Shown piece after piece: positions 27,116-35,858 of a DNA stretch of 38,010 nt. The notes beneath the pieces were generated by a model that saw only the letters and a list, made by a program, of their open reading frames with translations, ran no database searches and had not been told where the DNA came from. Source of the stretch: Acidobacteriota bacterium (GTDB lineage Bacteria > Actinomycetota > Acidimicrobiia > Acidimicrobiales > Palsa-688); assembly GCA_028876385.1 (NCBI GenBank), contig JAGWSF010000043.1, forward strand, positions 1 through 38,010, written 5' to 3'. The position numbers and the translations under genes were made by a program. Each line of letters begins with the position of its first letter. Positions within the stretch are counted from its first letter, which is position 1.

Positions 27116-27979
27116 ATGGAGAACGCGCCCCCCGCTCTGGACCGTATGGATACGACCAACGCGTCGTCATCCAATACGGCTGAGAATCCGGTAGTGATCC
27201 CCTCTGGATCGCACCTGGAGGCGACCGGGGTGTCCGCCTGGTTCGGATCCAACAAGGTTCTCGAGCGCGTGTCGCTGTCCATGCCCCCGGGCGTGGTGAC
27301 GGCCCTGATCGGGCCCTCGGGATGCGGCAAATCGACGTTTCTTCGGATCTTGAACCGAATGCACGAGAACGTCGCATCGGCTCAACTATCAGGGCAGGTG
27401 CTGCTGAATGGCGAGGACATCTACTCCCCGGGTCGACGAATCACTGAGACCCGCAAGCGGATCGGCATGGTGTTCCAGAAGCCCAATCCCTTTCCTACGA
27501 TGTCTATCGCTCAGAACGTCACCGCCGGCCTCAAACTCACGGGGATCAGGGTCGGGAGATCAGACCGCGACGCGCTGATCGAGCGCTCCCTCACCAGGGC
27601 CGGCCTCTGGAAGGAAGTCAAGGACCGACTCGACCAGCCGGGGGGTGCACTCTCGGGGGGGCAGCAGCAGCGACTCTGTATCGCCCGCTCGCTGGCCATC
27701 GAACCCGAGGTGCTGCTGATGGACGAGCCGTGCTCGGCCCTCGACCCCACCTCTACCCGGCGGGTGGAGGACACCATCGGCGAGATCCGGATGGATGTCA
27801 CGGTCGTGATCGTCACCCACAACATGCAGCAGGCAGCACGCGTATCGCAGCAGTGCGCCTTCTTCCTGGCCGAGCAGGGCACGCCGGGAATGATCGTCGA
27901 GGCCGGTGCCACCGAGCAGATCTTCGGGTCTCCGCGAGACCCCAGGACCGAGGACTACGTCAATGGTCGCTTCGGCTGA
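27116..27979 (+). CDS. pstB: phosphate-type ABC transporter ATP-binding protein PstB
   Basis: PstB powers uptake through the PstC-PstA channel. The 287-residue protein has Walker [10 protein letters not shown] at residues 66-74, the Q-loop [14 protein letters not shown] typical of PstB, the signature LSGGQQQR (179-186), Walker [17 protein letters not shown] and the H-loop IVTHNM. ATG at 27116 follows GAGGG; the frame is open 15 codons upstream to 27071 without a better site. An N-terminal extension of ~40 residues precedes the ABC domain. It is the first gene of the operon, whereas classical pst operons begin with pstS. Its 3' end overlaps pstC by 17 bases. Confidence 0.93.
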   Translation: MENAPPALDRMDTTNASSSNTAENPVVIPSGSHLEATGVSAWFGSNKVLERVSLSMPPGVVTALIGPSGCGKSTFLRILNRMHENVASAQLSGQVLLNGEDIYSPGRRITETRKRIGMVFQKPNPFPTMSIAQNVTAGLKLTGIRVGRSDRDALIERSLTRAGLWKEVKDRLDQPGGALSGGQQQRLCIARSLAIEPEVLLMDEPCSALDPTSTRRVEDTIGEIRMDVTVVIVTHNMQQAARVSQQCAFFLAEQGTPGMIVEAGATEQIFGSPRDPRTEDYVNGRFG

Positions 27980-28967
27980 AGCTGTCGAGGCCGTCGACTG
28001 GCCGATTCGGATCGATCCGGGCCGCACCACCGCCGACCGGGTCTTTCACATCTCGGTCCGTTCGGTCGCCGCGCTCGTACTGATCATCTTCGGATCCATC
28101 GGGGCCTTCCTCGCCTACCAGTCAATTCCGACGTTCCACCGCTACGGACTCAAGTTCCTGACCGGATCGGTCTGGTCCTCGACCCCCCCCGAAGCGGGAA
28201 TCGCGTCGACCCTGGTCGGTACGGTCAAGGTGGCCTTGGTGGCGCTGGTCGTAGCCTTCCCGCTCGCCCTGGCCTGCGCCCTCTACATCAGCGAGTATGC
28301 ACCTCCACGCCTGCGATCCCTCCTGGTCGGCCTTGTGGACCTCATGGCGGCGGTACCGAGCGTCGTATACGGGGCGTGGGGGCTGCTCCTGATCATGCCC
28401 CAGGCCAAACTGGTGTCGCGCTGGATGGCCCAGTACCTGGGCTGGATACCCTTCCTTCGCGTCAATACTGATGCCAGTTCGGCGACGTGGGCCGAATCGC
28501 GCTTCGTCAACTCACCGTTCATCGCCGGCATCATCGTCTCGATGATGATCATCCCCATTGCCGCTTCGGTCATGCGTACCGTGTTCTCCCAGGCTCCCCT
28601 GGGTGAGCGGGAGGCGGCACTGGCTCTCGGCGCGACCCGTTGGGGGATGATCCGATCCGTGGTGCTGCCCTTCGGTCGCGGTGGGATCATCGGCGGGACG
28701 ATGCTGGGCCTCGGCCGAGCCCTCGGCGAGACGATCGCCGTCGTGCTGGTCGTGTCATTGAACTTCGGATTCAACTTCCGGATACTCCAGGGTGGCTTCA
28801 GCACCATCTCCAGCCTCATCGCCAATGACTTCAACGACTCCACCCAGGCTCAGCTGGCCGCGCTGATGACCGCTGGTCTGGTCCTGTTCGTGATGACGCT
28901 GATCGTCAACACGATCGCCGCCGTGATCGTCAGTCGCAGCCGCAGTGGCGCGGCCACCGAGATATGA
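27963..28967 (+). CDS. pstC: phosphate-type ABC transporter permease PstC
   Basis: The 334-residue integral membrane protein has six hydrophobic helices after a 40-residue cytoplasmic N-terminus. The segments [35 protein letters not shown] and [18 protein letters not shown] are PstC-like, and the EAA loop coupling to PstB reads [34 protein letters not shown] at 27963 is chosen over the upstream open frame (27906) because it gives a normal PstC N-terminus. It overlaps pstB, indicating translational coupling. pstA starts 19 bases after its stop. Confidence 0.92.
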   Translation: MVASAEAVEAVDWPIRIDPGRTTADRVFHISVRSVAALVLIIFGSIGAFLAYQSIPTFHRYGLKFLTGSVWSSTPPEAGIASTLVGTVKVALVALVVAFPLALACALYISEYAPPRLRSLLVGLVDLMAAVPSVVYGAWGLLLIMPQAKLVSRWMAQYLGWIPFLRVNTDASSATWAESRFVNSPFIAGIIVSMMIIPIAASVMRTVFSQAPLGEREAALALGATRWGMIRSVVLPFGRGGIIGGTMLGLGRALGETIAVVLVVSLNFGFNFRILQGGFSTISSLIANDFNDSTQAQLAALMTAGLVLFVMTLIVNTIAAVIVSRSRSGAATEI

Positions 28968-28986
28968 CCCGTAGGGACGGAGGCCG

Positions 28987-30108
28987 ATGACCGCCCTCTA
29001 CCGCGATTCGGCGCCGGTGGTAGGGACGCCGGCCCCGTCGTCCGCGGAGTCGACGGCGGTCGTCATCGACGATCAGCCCCGCCGACTCTCACAACGCAGC
29101 CTCGACGACACGTTCTCACTGGCCGGAGCCCTACTGGCGTCGTTGTCCCTTACCTGGCTCCTCTACTTCCTCGTCCTCCCCTTCAGTGGAACAGTCGGCT
29201 TCGTGGTGTGCTGGTGGGTGGTCTTCATGGCTACCTATGCCGGCGTGATAGCCCTGGGCAACCCATTACCCGTCGTCAAAGACCGGGTGGTGGCGGCCGC
29301 CATTGCCTCCGCCGCAGGGTTGGTCGGCCTGGCGGTGTTGAGCGTGGTCATCTACACGGTCATCCGTGGTCACAATGCGATAGCCCACCCGAACTTCTTC
29401 ACCCAGTCATCGAGCGAAGCACCTCAGGCGCCGTTCAACCAGGGCGGGATATGGAACGCCATCGTGGGATCGTTCGTGCAGATCGGCTTGGCGGTGGTCA
29501 TGTCTCTGCCTCTCGGGGTGCTGACTGCGGTGTTCATGACAGAGGTTGGTGGTTGGTTCGCGCGCATCGTCCGCACGGTGGTGGAGGCCATGACCGCCAT
29601 CCCCGACCTGCTCGCCGGGCTGTTCGTATACGTGACGTTGATCCTCTACCTGCACGAGCCGAAGAACGGCCTCTGCGTCTCGGTGGCCCTGGCTGTGACC
29701 ATGACGCCCATCATCGCCCGCTCGGCCGAAGTGGCGCTGCGGGTGGTCCCCGGTGGTCTGCGCGAGGCCGGTCTGGCCCTGGGCGCCTCGCAGTGGGAGA
29801 CAGTTCGCCAGATTGTCGTGCCGACCGCCCTGCCGGGGCTGACGACAGCCCTCATCCTGGCCGTCGCCCGAGCGGTGGGCGAGAGCGCACCGCTGATCAT
29901 CGTGTCCGGTGCATCGGGCTTCTTCACCGCCAACCCGTTCAACAACAAACCGATGAACTCTCTGCCCCTGTATATCTACATCGGTCTGCGCAGTGGCCAG
30001 AACGCACAGATCGCCCGTGCTTTCGCCGCTGCCATAGTGTTGCTGGCCGTCGTCTTCGTGCTCTTCGCCGCAGCCAGGTTGGTCAGCCGCCAGCGGGTCG
30101 CCAGATGA
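28987..30108 (+). CDS. pstA: phosphate-type ABC transporter permease PstA with extra N-terminal helices
   Basis: The 373-residue protein pairs with PstC to form the membrane channel. The conserved PstA core is seen in GGIWNAIVGSFVQIGLAVVMSLPLGVLTAVFMTEVGG, VEAMTAIPDLLAGLFVY and the EAA loop LREAGLALGASQWETVRQIVVPTALPGL. It is longer than the usual ~290 residues. Two additional hydrophobic segments (about residues 47-90: LLASLSLTWLLYFLVLPF and VGFVVCWWVVFMATYAGVIAL) precede the usual first helix at ~105. ATG at 28987 has GGAGG in GACGGAGGCC just upstream. The stop overlaps the next ATG (ATGA). Confidence 0.9.
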   Translation: MTALYRDSAPVVGTPAPSSAESTAVVIDDQPRRLSQRSLDDTFSLAGALLASLSLTWLLYFLVLPFSGTVGFVVCWWVVFMATYAGVIALGNPLPVVKDRVVAAAIASAAGLVGLAVLSVVIYTVIRGHNAIAHPNFFTQSSSEAPQAPFNQGGIWNAIVGSFVQIGLAVVMSLPLGVLTAVFMTEVGGWFARIVRTVVEAMTAIPDLLAGLFVYVTLILYLHEPKNGLCVSVALAVTMTPIIARSAEVALRVVPGGLREAGLALGASQWETVRQIVVPTALPGLTTALILAVARAVGESAPLIIVSGASGFFTANPFNNKPMNSLPLYIYIGLRSGQNAQIARAFAAAIVLLAVVFVLFAAARLVSRQRVAR

Positions 30109-31811
30109 CCTCCAACGTGGCTGTACGCCGTCGCCGGGGGATGGCCTGGGTGCTGGTCCTGCTGGTAGCCGCGCTGGCCCTCGTGGCGAGCGCGCCGGAG
30201 CCGGCCGGCGCCAACGGCGCCCACGCCCAGATACAGGGTTCGGGGTCGAGTTGGGCTTACAACTCCATCCAGCAGTGGATTTCCGACACGCAATCTCAAG
30301 GCCTGCAGGTGGTGTTCACGCCGTCGGGATCAGCGGCCGGGCGCAAGGATTTCGCCAACGGAGTCAGCGATTTCGCGGTGAGCGACATCGGCTTCCAAGG
30401 CGTCAACCCCCAAACCGGCTACGACGACGTCTCCAAGAGGCCATATGCATATCTACCCGTGGTCGGCGGTGGTACCGCTTTCCCGTACCACTTGACGGTG
30501 CGGGGTCAGCTGGTCCGCAACCTCCGGCTGTCGCAACTGACGCTGGCCAAAATATTCACCAACCAGATCACCAACTGGGATGACCCTGCGATCACCGCCG
30601 ATAACAATGGGGTGCAGTTCCCGTCGATCCCCATCGTGCCGGTGGTGCACTCGGAGGGGGCCGGCACCACCTATCAGGTGGCGGACTGGCTGAGCCACAC
30701 ATTCCCGGCGCTGTGGCAGGGCTTCTTTCACAACAGCTACCCCGTTGAATATTGGCCGACCGGCGGGAGCCAACAGGCGGAGAACGGGTCTGACGGACTG
30801 ATCTCCTTCATCGACTCCTCCGCCGGTCAGGGGTCGATCGGATACGACGAGTACTCCTACGCCCTCCAGGACATCCTTCCCGTGGTCAAGGTCGAGAACG
30901 CTGCGGGCTTCTTCACCGCCCCAGACCAGTACAACGTGGCGGTGGCGCTGACGCAGGCTCAGATCAACTACGACCAGAGTTCGCCCGACTACCTCCTCGA
31001 GGACCTGTCGCACGTCTGGGGCTACAACGATCCCCGTACCTACCCGCTGTCGTCCTACTCCTACTTCATCGAGCCGACGGCGGCCTCCGATGCCACCATG
31101 TCCACGGCCAAGCGCCAGACCATCGTCGACTATCTCAGCTACTCGCTGTGCCAGGGCCAGGGTGAGATGGGCCCCATCGGCTACTCGCCGCTGCCGGTGA
31201 ACCTGGTCCAGGCCTCATTTCAGCAGCTGGCCAAGCTGAATGCGGCCGATCCACAGGTCTCGTTGCAGAGCATAAACGTAGCCCAGTGCAACAATCCGAC
31301 CTTCGATCCGTCCAACCTGAGCCTCAACAAGCTGGCCGAGGTCGCGCCTCAACCACCGGCATGCGACAAGGCCGGCGCCGGCCCCTGTTCGGCCACGGCC
31401 GGTATCGTCGTCACCAACCCCAACGCCAACGGCCAGGTCCCGGCTTCGCCGGGTGCCAGCGGTACCTCCACCCCGTCTGGCCAAACGCCGAGCGGAAGCT
31501 CGAATACTTCGGGCGCCGCCTTGCCCGGTGGGCCAGGTGCCTCAACCGCGGCGACCCCCGCCGGAACCGTCAGTGGCGGAGCCGGGACGTCCGGCTCCTC
31601 GTCGGCGTCGGGAGGATCGCAGCTCTCCCTGGGAGCGGGTGTCGCGACGACCACGACCCAGCCCCCGAAGTTGGTCGTCACCAACCTTGCGGCGTCGAAG
31701 GTCGGTAACGATGGCATCGAAGTGTTGGTCGCGGTACTGATTCTCCTGGTCCTGGCTGCGCCCCCTGTCTTCATCAGAACCCGCCAGGGACGCCACAAGG
31801 AGCCCACATGA
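30105..31811 (+). CDS. membrane-tethered PstS-type substrate-binding protein
   Basis: The 568-residue product has a signal sequence (MAWVLVLLVAALALVASAPEPAGA) and a periplasmic-binding-protein domain of the PstS type: IQGSGSSWAYNSIQQWISDTQ, SGSAAGRKDFANGVSDFAVSDIGFQ, LRLSQLTLAKIFTNQITNW. A Ser/Gly/Thr/Pro linker (about residues 430-525) and a C-terminal membrane helix (VLVAVLILLVLAAPPVF) with a basic tail follow. The loop that in E. coli PstS reads R-x-D-G-S-G-T is H182-S-E-G-A-G-T188 here, so three of the phosphate-contacting positions differ. ATG at 30105 overlaps pstA by 4 bases; the frame is open upstream as shadow of pstA. Covalent lipid anchoring is replaced by a helix. Confidence 0.87.
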   Translation: MTSNVAVRRRRGMAWVLVLLVAALALVASAPEPAGANGAHAQIQGSGSSWAYNSIQQWISDTQSQGLQVVFTPSGSAAGRKDFANGVSDFAVSDIGFQGVNPQTGYDDVSKRPYAYLPVVGGGTAFPYHLTVRGQLVRNLRLSQLTLAKIFTNQITNWDDPAITADNNGVQFPSIPIVPVVHSEGAGTTYQVADWLSHTFPALWQGFFHNSYPVEYWPTGGSQQAENGSDGLISFIDSSAGQGSIGYDEYSYALQDILPVVKVENAAGFFTAPDQYNVAVALTQAQINYDQSSPDYLLEDLSHVWGYNDPRTYPLSSYSYFIEPTAASDATMSTAKRQTIVDYLSYSLCQGQGEMGPIGYSPLPVNLVQASFQQLAKLNAADPQVSLQSINVAQCNNPTFDPSNLSLNKLAEVAPQPPACDKAGAGPCSATAGIVVTNPNANGQVPASPGASGTSTPSGQTPSGSSNTSGAALPGGPGASTAATPAGTVSGGAGTSGSSSASGGSQLSLGAGVATTTTQPPKLVVTNLAASKVGNDGIEVLVAVLILLVLAAPPVFIRTRQGRHKEPT

Positions 31812-34729
31812 CCTCCAACCTCGTTGGCCGGCGGCATCAGATCCCTGACCGCCGGCGGCCCAGGATGCGCCGATGGGTGAGGACCGCAGCCGTCGTGGCA
31901 GTAGTGCTAGGGATCACCCCGGCAGCCGCAGGCTGGAAGGCTGCCGCGGCATCGAACTCCACGACGCCACCTGCATTCAGTGCGACCAAGACCGTTGAGC
32001 GGGTACATCTCGATAGCACCACGGGGACCACCGTCGTGGACGACACACGCAACGTCGCGGTCACAGTCTCGCAGACCTCCAACCTGAAGGACCACCAGGT
32101 GATAGAGGTGTCCTGGACGGGGGCCCACCCCACGGGAGGGCTGATCGCCGACCAGCAGGCCTACAACGCCGACCTGCAGGAATACCCCGTCGTTCTGATG
32201 GAATGCCGGGGGACCGATTCGCCCGGCGCATCCAACGGGCAGATGGTGTCGCCGTCGACATGCTGGACGGCGACCCCGAACGAGCGGGTCCAGTCCGACA
32301 GCGGCGTGCCGCTATGGGCGCTGGACTACTACGCGGATCCGTCCCAAAAGCAAAATCTGGTTGGCCAGCCCACCGATCTGTCGCAGACCGCCTGTGCCTC
32401 AGCCGGTGGTGGATCAGATGCCTACTGGGTTCCCTTCGTGGCCGCAGATGGCACCAGCTACCCGGTAGGCCCGCAGGGCTGCGCCGGCGAACCACCCGGG
32501 ATGACCCAGCCCAGTGCTTCCGTGGCCACCGATCTGCTGCCCAGCGACACGACGTACGCAGCGAGCAATCTCCAAGGAGCTGGCGCGACCAAGTTCTCTA
32601 TCGCGACGTCCACAAGCAATGCCGAACTTGGATGCTCCGAGACAGTTCCTTGTACCCTCGAGATAATTCCGATCGAGGGATTGTCGTGCGATCCGGGCCC
32701 GGCTCTGGCGGTGCAGCCACCCAATCAGTATCAGATCAATGCCTGCGAGGCCGGGGGCATCTATCCGCCGGGAGCCGTCAACAGCGGGGGATTCAACGCC
32801 AGCTTGGCGGTTGAAGGCAGCCTGTGGTACCTCGCCTCCAACTGGCGCAATAGAATCGCCGTGCCGCTGTCATTCGCTCCCACCGTGCAGGTGTGCTCGG
32901 GGCTTGGCACGTCAGCCCCGTTGGCCATATACGGGTCCGAGTTGGTCGACTCAGCTACCAGCCAGTGGAATCCCTACTTCTGTCTTTCGGCCAACGGGTT
33001 CAACGTAAACCACGTCGAGACGGCCGAGCCGGAGGCAAAGAACCTTCTAGCGACGGGCAACATCAATGCCGCGTTCCAGGCTCTTCCGCCTGCAACCCCT
33101 TTCGCTCGTCCAACGGTGCAGGCGCCGGTCGCTTTGGGGGGATTCGCCATCGCCTACGTGATCGATAACGGGGACGGCACGGCATACACAAGCCTCAACC
33201 TCGATGCCCGGCTGCTCGCCAAGCTCATGACGGAGTCCTATCGCGGAAACGCCGGCATCGGGCAACCCGACCCCAACGGGAACGGCGATATCGGGCTTGC
33301 CAACAATCCGGTGAGCATCGTTGATGACCCCGAGTTCAAAGCATTGAACCCCGGACTCAAGGGAGTCAGCGACTTCCTCCCGAGCGGGGAGAGGTCGGAC
33401 GGCATGGCTACCCTATACAGCATTATCGGCCAGTCGGACGTGATCTACGCACTGACGTCCTACATCAACGGTGATCCCGACGCTAGGGCCTGGCTGAACG
33501 GAGATGCCGACCCTTGGGGCATGGTTGTAAACCCGGCCTACAAAGGAATCGCACTCCCGGTAAGCTCCTGGCAACTGCTGGACAGTGTCACCACGGGTGC
33601 CCTGTACCACGGGGTAGCCGGCCTGGTGTCACCATGTTTGTCGGCACCTACCTACCCGCCGGCGGTTCGTCCCCTCCTGGATGGTCCTGTCTCTAGTCTG
33701 GCCCAGGTCGCGTTCAACCTGTCCTATGGGATCTCGACCGCGGACCAGCCGGACAATCCTGAGTCGACGTCCTGCACCTTCGTCCTGACCGGGACAGAAA
33801 CCGATCCGTTGAGCGGAAAGCAGATCACCGCGGGGATCACCGAGTGGCACAGAATCGGGCTCGAGAACGTCGGAGCGAGGTTCCTGATTGGTCTCGTGCC
33901 GCTCGGGTTGGCCTCCGAGTACGACCTGAACACGGCCGCGTTGGAGACCTACCGGAGTGAGAGCGCACCCACGAAGCCCACTGACACCACGGGCCGGACC
34001 TTCGTGGCAGCGAGCGACACGTCACTCAAGGCTGCGGCCGCGTTGCTCACGGCTGATCCGACAGTGGGGTCGTGGACCCTGCCCTATTCGCAGTTCTCTA
34101 CGTCGTCGGCAGACTCTGCGGCCTACCCGGGGACGATGCTTCTGTCCTTGGACGTACCCACCACGGGGCTGAGTGCCGCCGATGCTCAGTCTCTCTCCAC
34201 TTACCTGACCTACGTCACCGGACCCGGTCAGACCGTAGGAGGTGGCACCGGACAGCTGCCCGCAGGCTACCTGCCCCTCACCGCGGCCAACGGATTGGCG
34301 TCCGAGGTGGCCTATTCGACCGCTGCTGCAGCAGACATTGCCGCTCAGAACGGTCAAGTCCCCCCAGTCGTCGCCACACCACCGGTTTCTACGACTACTA
34401 CCGTCGCGACGATCCCGAGTGTTCCGAGTGGAGCTCCACCCATTGGATCGGGTCTCTCGGCGCCATCCGGCCAGTCTCTATCCTCGCTAGCTGTGCCCGT
34501 CGTTACATCCGGTGCGCCTCCGGCTCCGAGAACGACCGTGAAGAGCACGAAACCACGGACCGGCAGTAATCCTTCGGGCAGCGAAACGATCGCTCTGGCT
34601 GGTAACGACCCATCAGCAGTCGCCGGGGTGGGTGCGGCTGCCCTCCCGATCGCACTGGGCGTGCTCGTCACCGGCCTGGTCATATCAGGATGGTCTCGGC
34701 GGCCGAAACTCAGACGGGTCAAATCGTGA
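31808..34729 (+). CDS. large membrane-anchored PstS-related surface protein
   Basis: The 973-residue protein has a signal sequence after a basic leader (TAAVVAVVLGITPAAAG). The N-terminal ~330 residues (VERVHLDSTTGTTVVDDTRNVAVTVSQTSNLKDHQVIEVSWTG onward) are of unknown fold with several Cys. The middle region resembles PstS: LNLDARLLAKLMTESYRG corresponds to the PstS LTxxQLxxIF segment, and R529-S-D-G-M-A-T535 lines up with the phosphate loop R-x-D-G-S-G-T. A Ser/Pro/Thr-rich stalk and a C-terminal helix (ALPIALGVLVTGLVISGW) with basic tail end the protein. No LPxTG or LAxTG is present; IALAGNDP precedes the helix. ATG at 31808 overlaps the previous stop (ATGA), and its stop overlaps the next start (GTGA). 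Confidence 0.75.
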   Translation: MTSNLVGRRHQIPDRRRPRMRRWVRTAAVVAVVLGITPAAAGWKAAAASNSTTPPAFSATKTVERVHLDSTTGTTVVDDTRNVAVTVSQTSNLKDHQVIEVSWTGAHPTGGLIADQQAYNADLQEYPVVLMECRGTDSPGASNGQMVSPSTCWTATPNERVQSDSGVPLWALDYYADPSQKQNLVGQPTDLSQTACASAGGGSDAYWVPFVAADGTSYPVGPQGCAGEPPGMTQPSASVATDLLPSDTTYAASNLQGAGATKFSIATSTSNAELGCSETVPCTLEIIPIEGLSCDPGPALAVQPPNQYQINACEAGGIYPPGAVNSGGFNASLAVEGSLWYLASNWRNRIAVPLSFAPTVQVCSGLGTSAPLAIYGSELVDSATSQWNPYFCLSANGFNVNHVETAEPEAKNLLATGNINAAFQALPPATPFARPTVQAPVALGGFAIAYVIDNGDGTAYTSLNLDARLLAKLMTESYRGNAGIGQPDPNGNGDIGLANNPVSIVDDPEFKALNPGLKGVSDFLPSGERSDGMATLYSIIGQSDVIYALTSYINGDPDARAWLNGDADPWGMVVNPAYKGIALPVSSWQLLDSVTTGALYHGVAGLVSPCLSAPTYPPAVRPLLDGPVSSLAQVAFNLSYGISTADQPDNPESTSCTFVLTGTETDPLSGKQITAGITEWHRIGLENVGARFLIGLVPLGLASEYDLNTAALETYRSESAPTKPTDTTGRTFVAASDTSLKAAAALLTADPTVGSWTLPYSQFSTSSADSAAYPGTMLLSLDVPTTGLSAADAQSLSTYLTYVTGPGQTVGGGTGQLPAGYLPLTAANGLASEVAYSTAAAADIAAQNGQVPPVVATPPVSTTTTVATIPSVPSGAPPIGSGLSAPSGQSLSSLAVPVVTSGAPPAPRTTVKSTKPRTGSNPSGSETIALAGNDPSAVAGVGAAALPIALGVLVTGLVISGWSRRPKLRRVKS

Positions 34730-35676
34730 CCGTCGTGGACTCCGCCGATGTGCAGAGCGGACGCGTGGCCGAGGATTCGGGTCCTGGGCCTCTCGGCTCC
34801 TCCGCACCGCAGGTAGAAGTGGCGGCCCCGGCTCGGAGCGATGGTGCCCGCCCGGCCATGCTGCGAGCAGCAGCGCTGGTGCTGGGGTTGCTCTCGGCGT
34901 GGCTTCTCCTGTTCGCAGCCTTGCTCTCGTCGCTCCAAGCGCACGGGACCCAGGGCCGTCTCTACGCTATGTACCGCTCGGAGTTGGCCAACGAGACGGC
35001 ACCCTACGAGGCACCGATCCCAGTCGGTGATCCGGTTGCTCTTATGAGCGTCGCCCGTCTCGGCATCGATCACTTGGTCATAGTCGAAGGGACCACCTCC
35101 AGTCAGTTGCGCAGCGGACCCGGGCACGAGGTTGACACGCCGCTGCCCGGACAGGTCGGTACCTCGGTCCTGATGGGACGCAGTTTCTCCTACGGAGGCC
35201 CGTTCTCGGGGATCAGTCGCCTACGCAAAGGCGACGAGATAGTCCTAACAACAGCCCAAGGTACGTTTCACTACCAAGTCGTAGATATGCGTCACCCAGG
35301 AGCAGCTCTGCCTCGACCCGTAGCTGGCGTCACTGGCTGGCTCACCCTCATCACTTCGTCGGGCGGATGGCTCGGACCACTCACCCCGGGCGGACCGGTG
35401 TACGTGGACGCCTCGTTGGCTCGGAGTGAAGCTCAGCCTGTCCCGGCCGCCCTCCCACTGCTGACTTCAGCAGGGCACGCGCTGCGGGGCGACACCAGCG
35501 CTCTCGTACCGCTGATCTTCTGGATCGAGGGTCTGCTGGTGGCGGCGGCTGTCGTGGCCGTGGGTTGGTGGCGGTGGGGGCGTTGGCAGACCTGGCTGGT
35601 GGGTGTGCCCCTGCTCCTGGCCGCCAGTTGGGGCGTCAGTGATTCGTTGATGCAGTTCCTTCCCAACCTGCTCTGA
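34726..35676 (+). CDS. sortase-fold membrane protein lacking catalytic His and Cys
   Basis: The 316-residue protein (328 from an alternative ATG at 34690) has a disordered N-terminus, one helix (MLRAAALVLGLLSAWLLLFAALL), then an extracellular sortase-like beta barrel, and two C-terminal helices. Sortase hallmarks kept are MSVARLGIDHLVIVEGT, LRSGPGHEVDTPLPGQVGTSVLMG, YGGPFSGISRLRKGDEIVLTT and GWLTLIT. Where active enzymes have GHR after the strand, this reads G-R-S; where they have TLxTC, it reads TLITSS. In the 328-residue numbering these are R164 and S223. Both catalytic residues are therefore missing, so transpeptidation is not expected. GTG at 34726 gives the GTGA coupling seen in the rest of the operon. 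Confidence 0.82.
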   Translation: MTVVDSADVQSGRVAEDSGPGPLGSSAPQVEVAAPARSDGARPAMLRAAALVLGLLSAWLLLFAALLSSLQAHGTQGRLYAMYRSELANETAPYEAPIPVGDPVALMSVARLGIDHLVIVEGTTSSQLRSGPGHEVDTPLPGQVGTSVLMGRSFSYGGPFSGISRLRKGDEIVLTTAQGTFHYQVVDMRHPGAALPRPVAGVTGWLTLITSSGGWLGPLTPGGPVYVDASLARSEAQPVPAALPLLTSAGHALRGDTSALVPLIFWIEGLLVAAAVVAVGWWRWGRWQTWLVGVPLLLAASWGVSDSLMQFLPNLL

Positions 35677-35746
35677 AGTGCCTCAGGCGGACTGGTGGCC
35701 TCGGTCGTAAGGGCCAGGGACCTGTCGGCGGGAATATCTCTCCAAC

Positions 35747-35768
35747 GTTCGCCTCTCGTTAACTCATA
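35747..35768 (+). promoter_or_regulatory. two 11-base direct repeats resembling a PHO box
   Basis: GTTCGCCTCTC (35747-35757) is followed directly by GTTAACTCATA (35758-35768), giving GTT at 11-base spacing, as in actinobacterial PhoP/RegX3-type sites. It lies about 90 bases upstream of the secreted PstS-like gene in the same orientation, in a 182-base gap. Between it and the start lie a CCTGC/GCAGG hairpin (35802-35813) and the palindrome CGGCATGCCG (35821-35830). Binding and phosphate control are inference. Confidence 0.4.
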
Positions 35769-35858
35769 GGCAGTTGGAATGTCAGGTTGGTCTGAGAAGC
35801 TCCTGCTGGCAGGTCGTTATCGGCATGCCGATCCAGCGTCTTAACTCAAGGAGCAAAA

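Noticed and set aside
34580..34729. LPxTG/LAxTG-type sorting signal at the end of the 973-residue protein
   Set aside because: The architecture (helix plus basic tail) fits, but the residues before the helix read IALAGNDP, which is not a recognised sortase motif.
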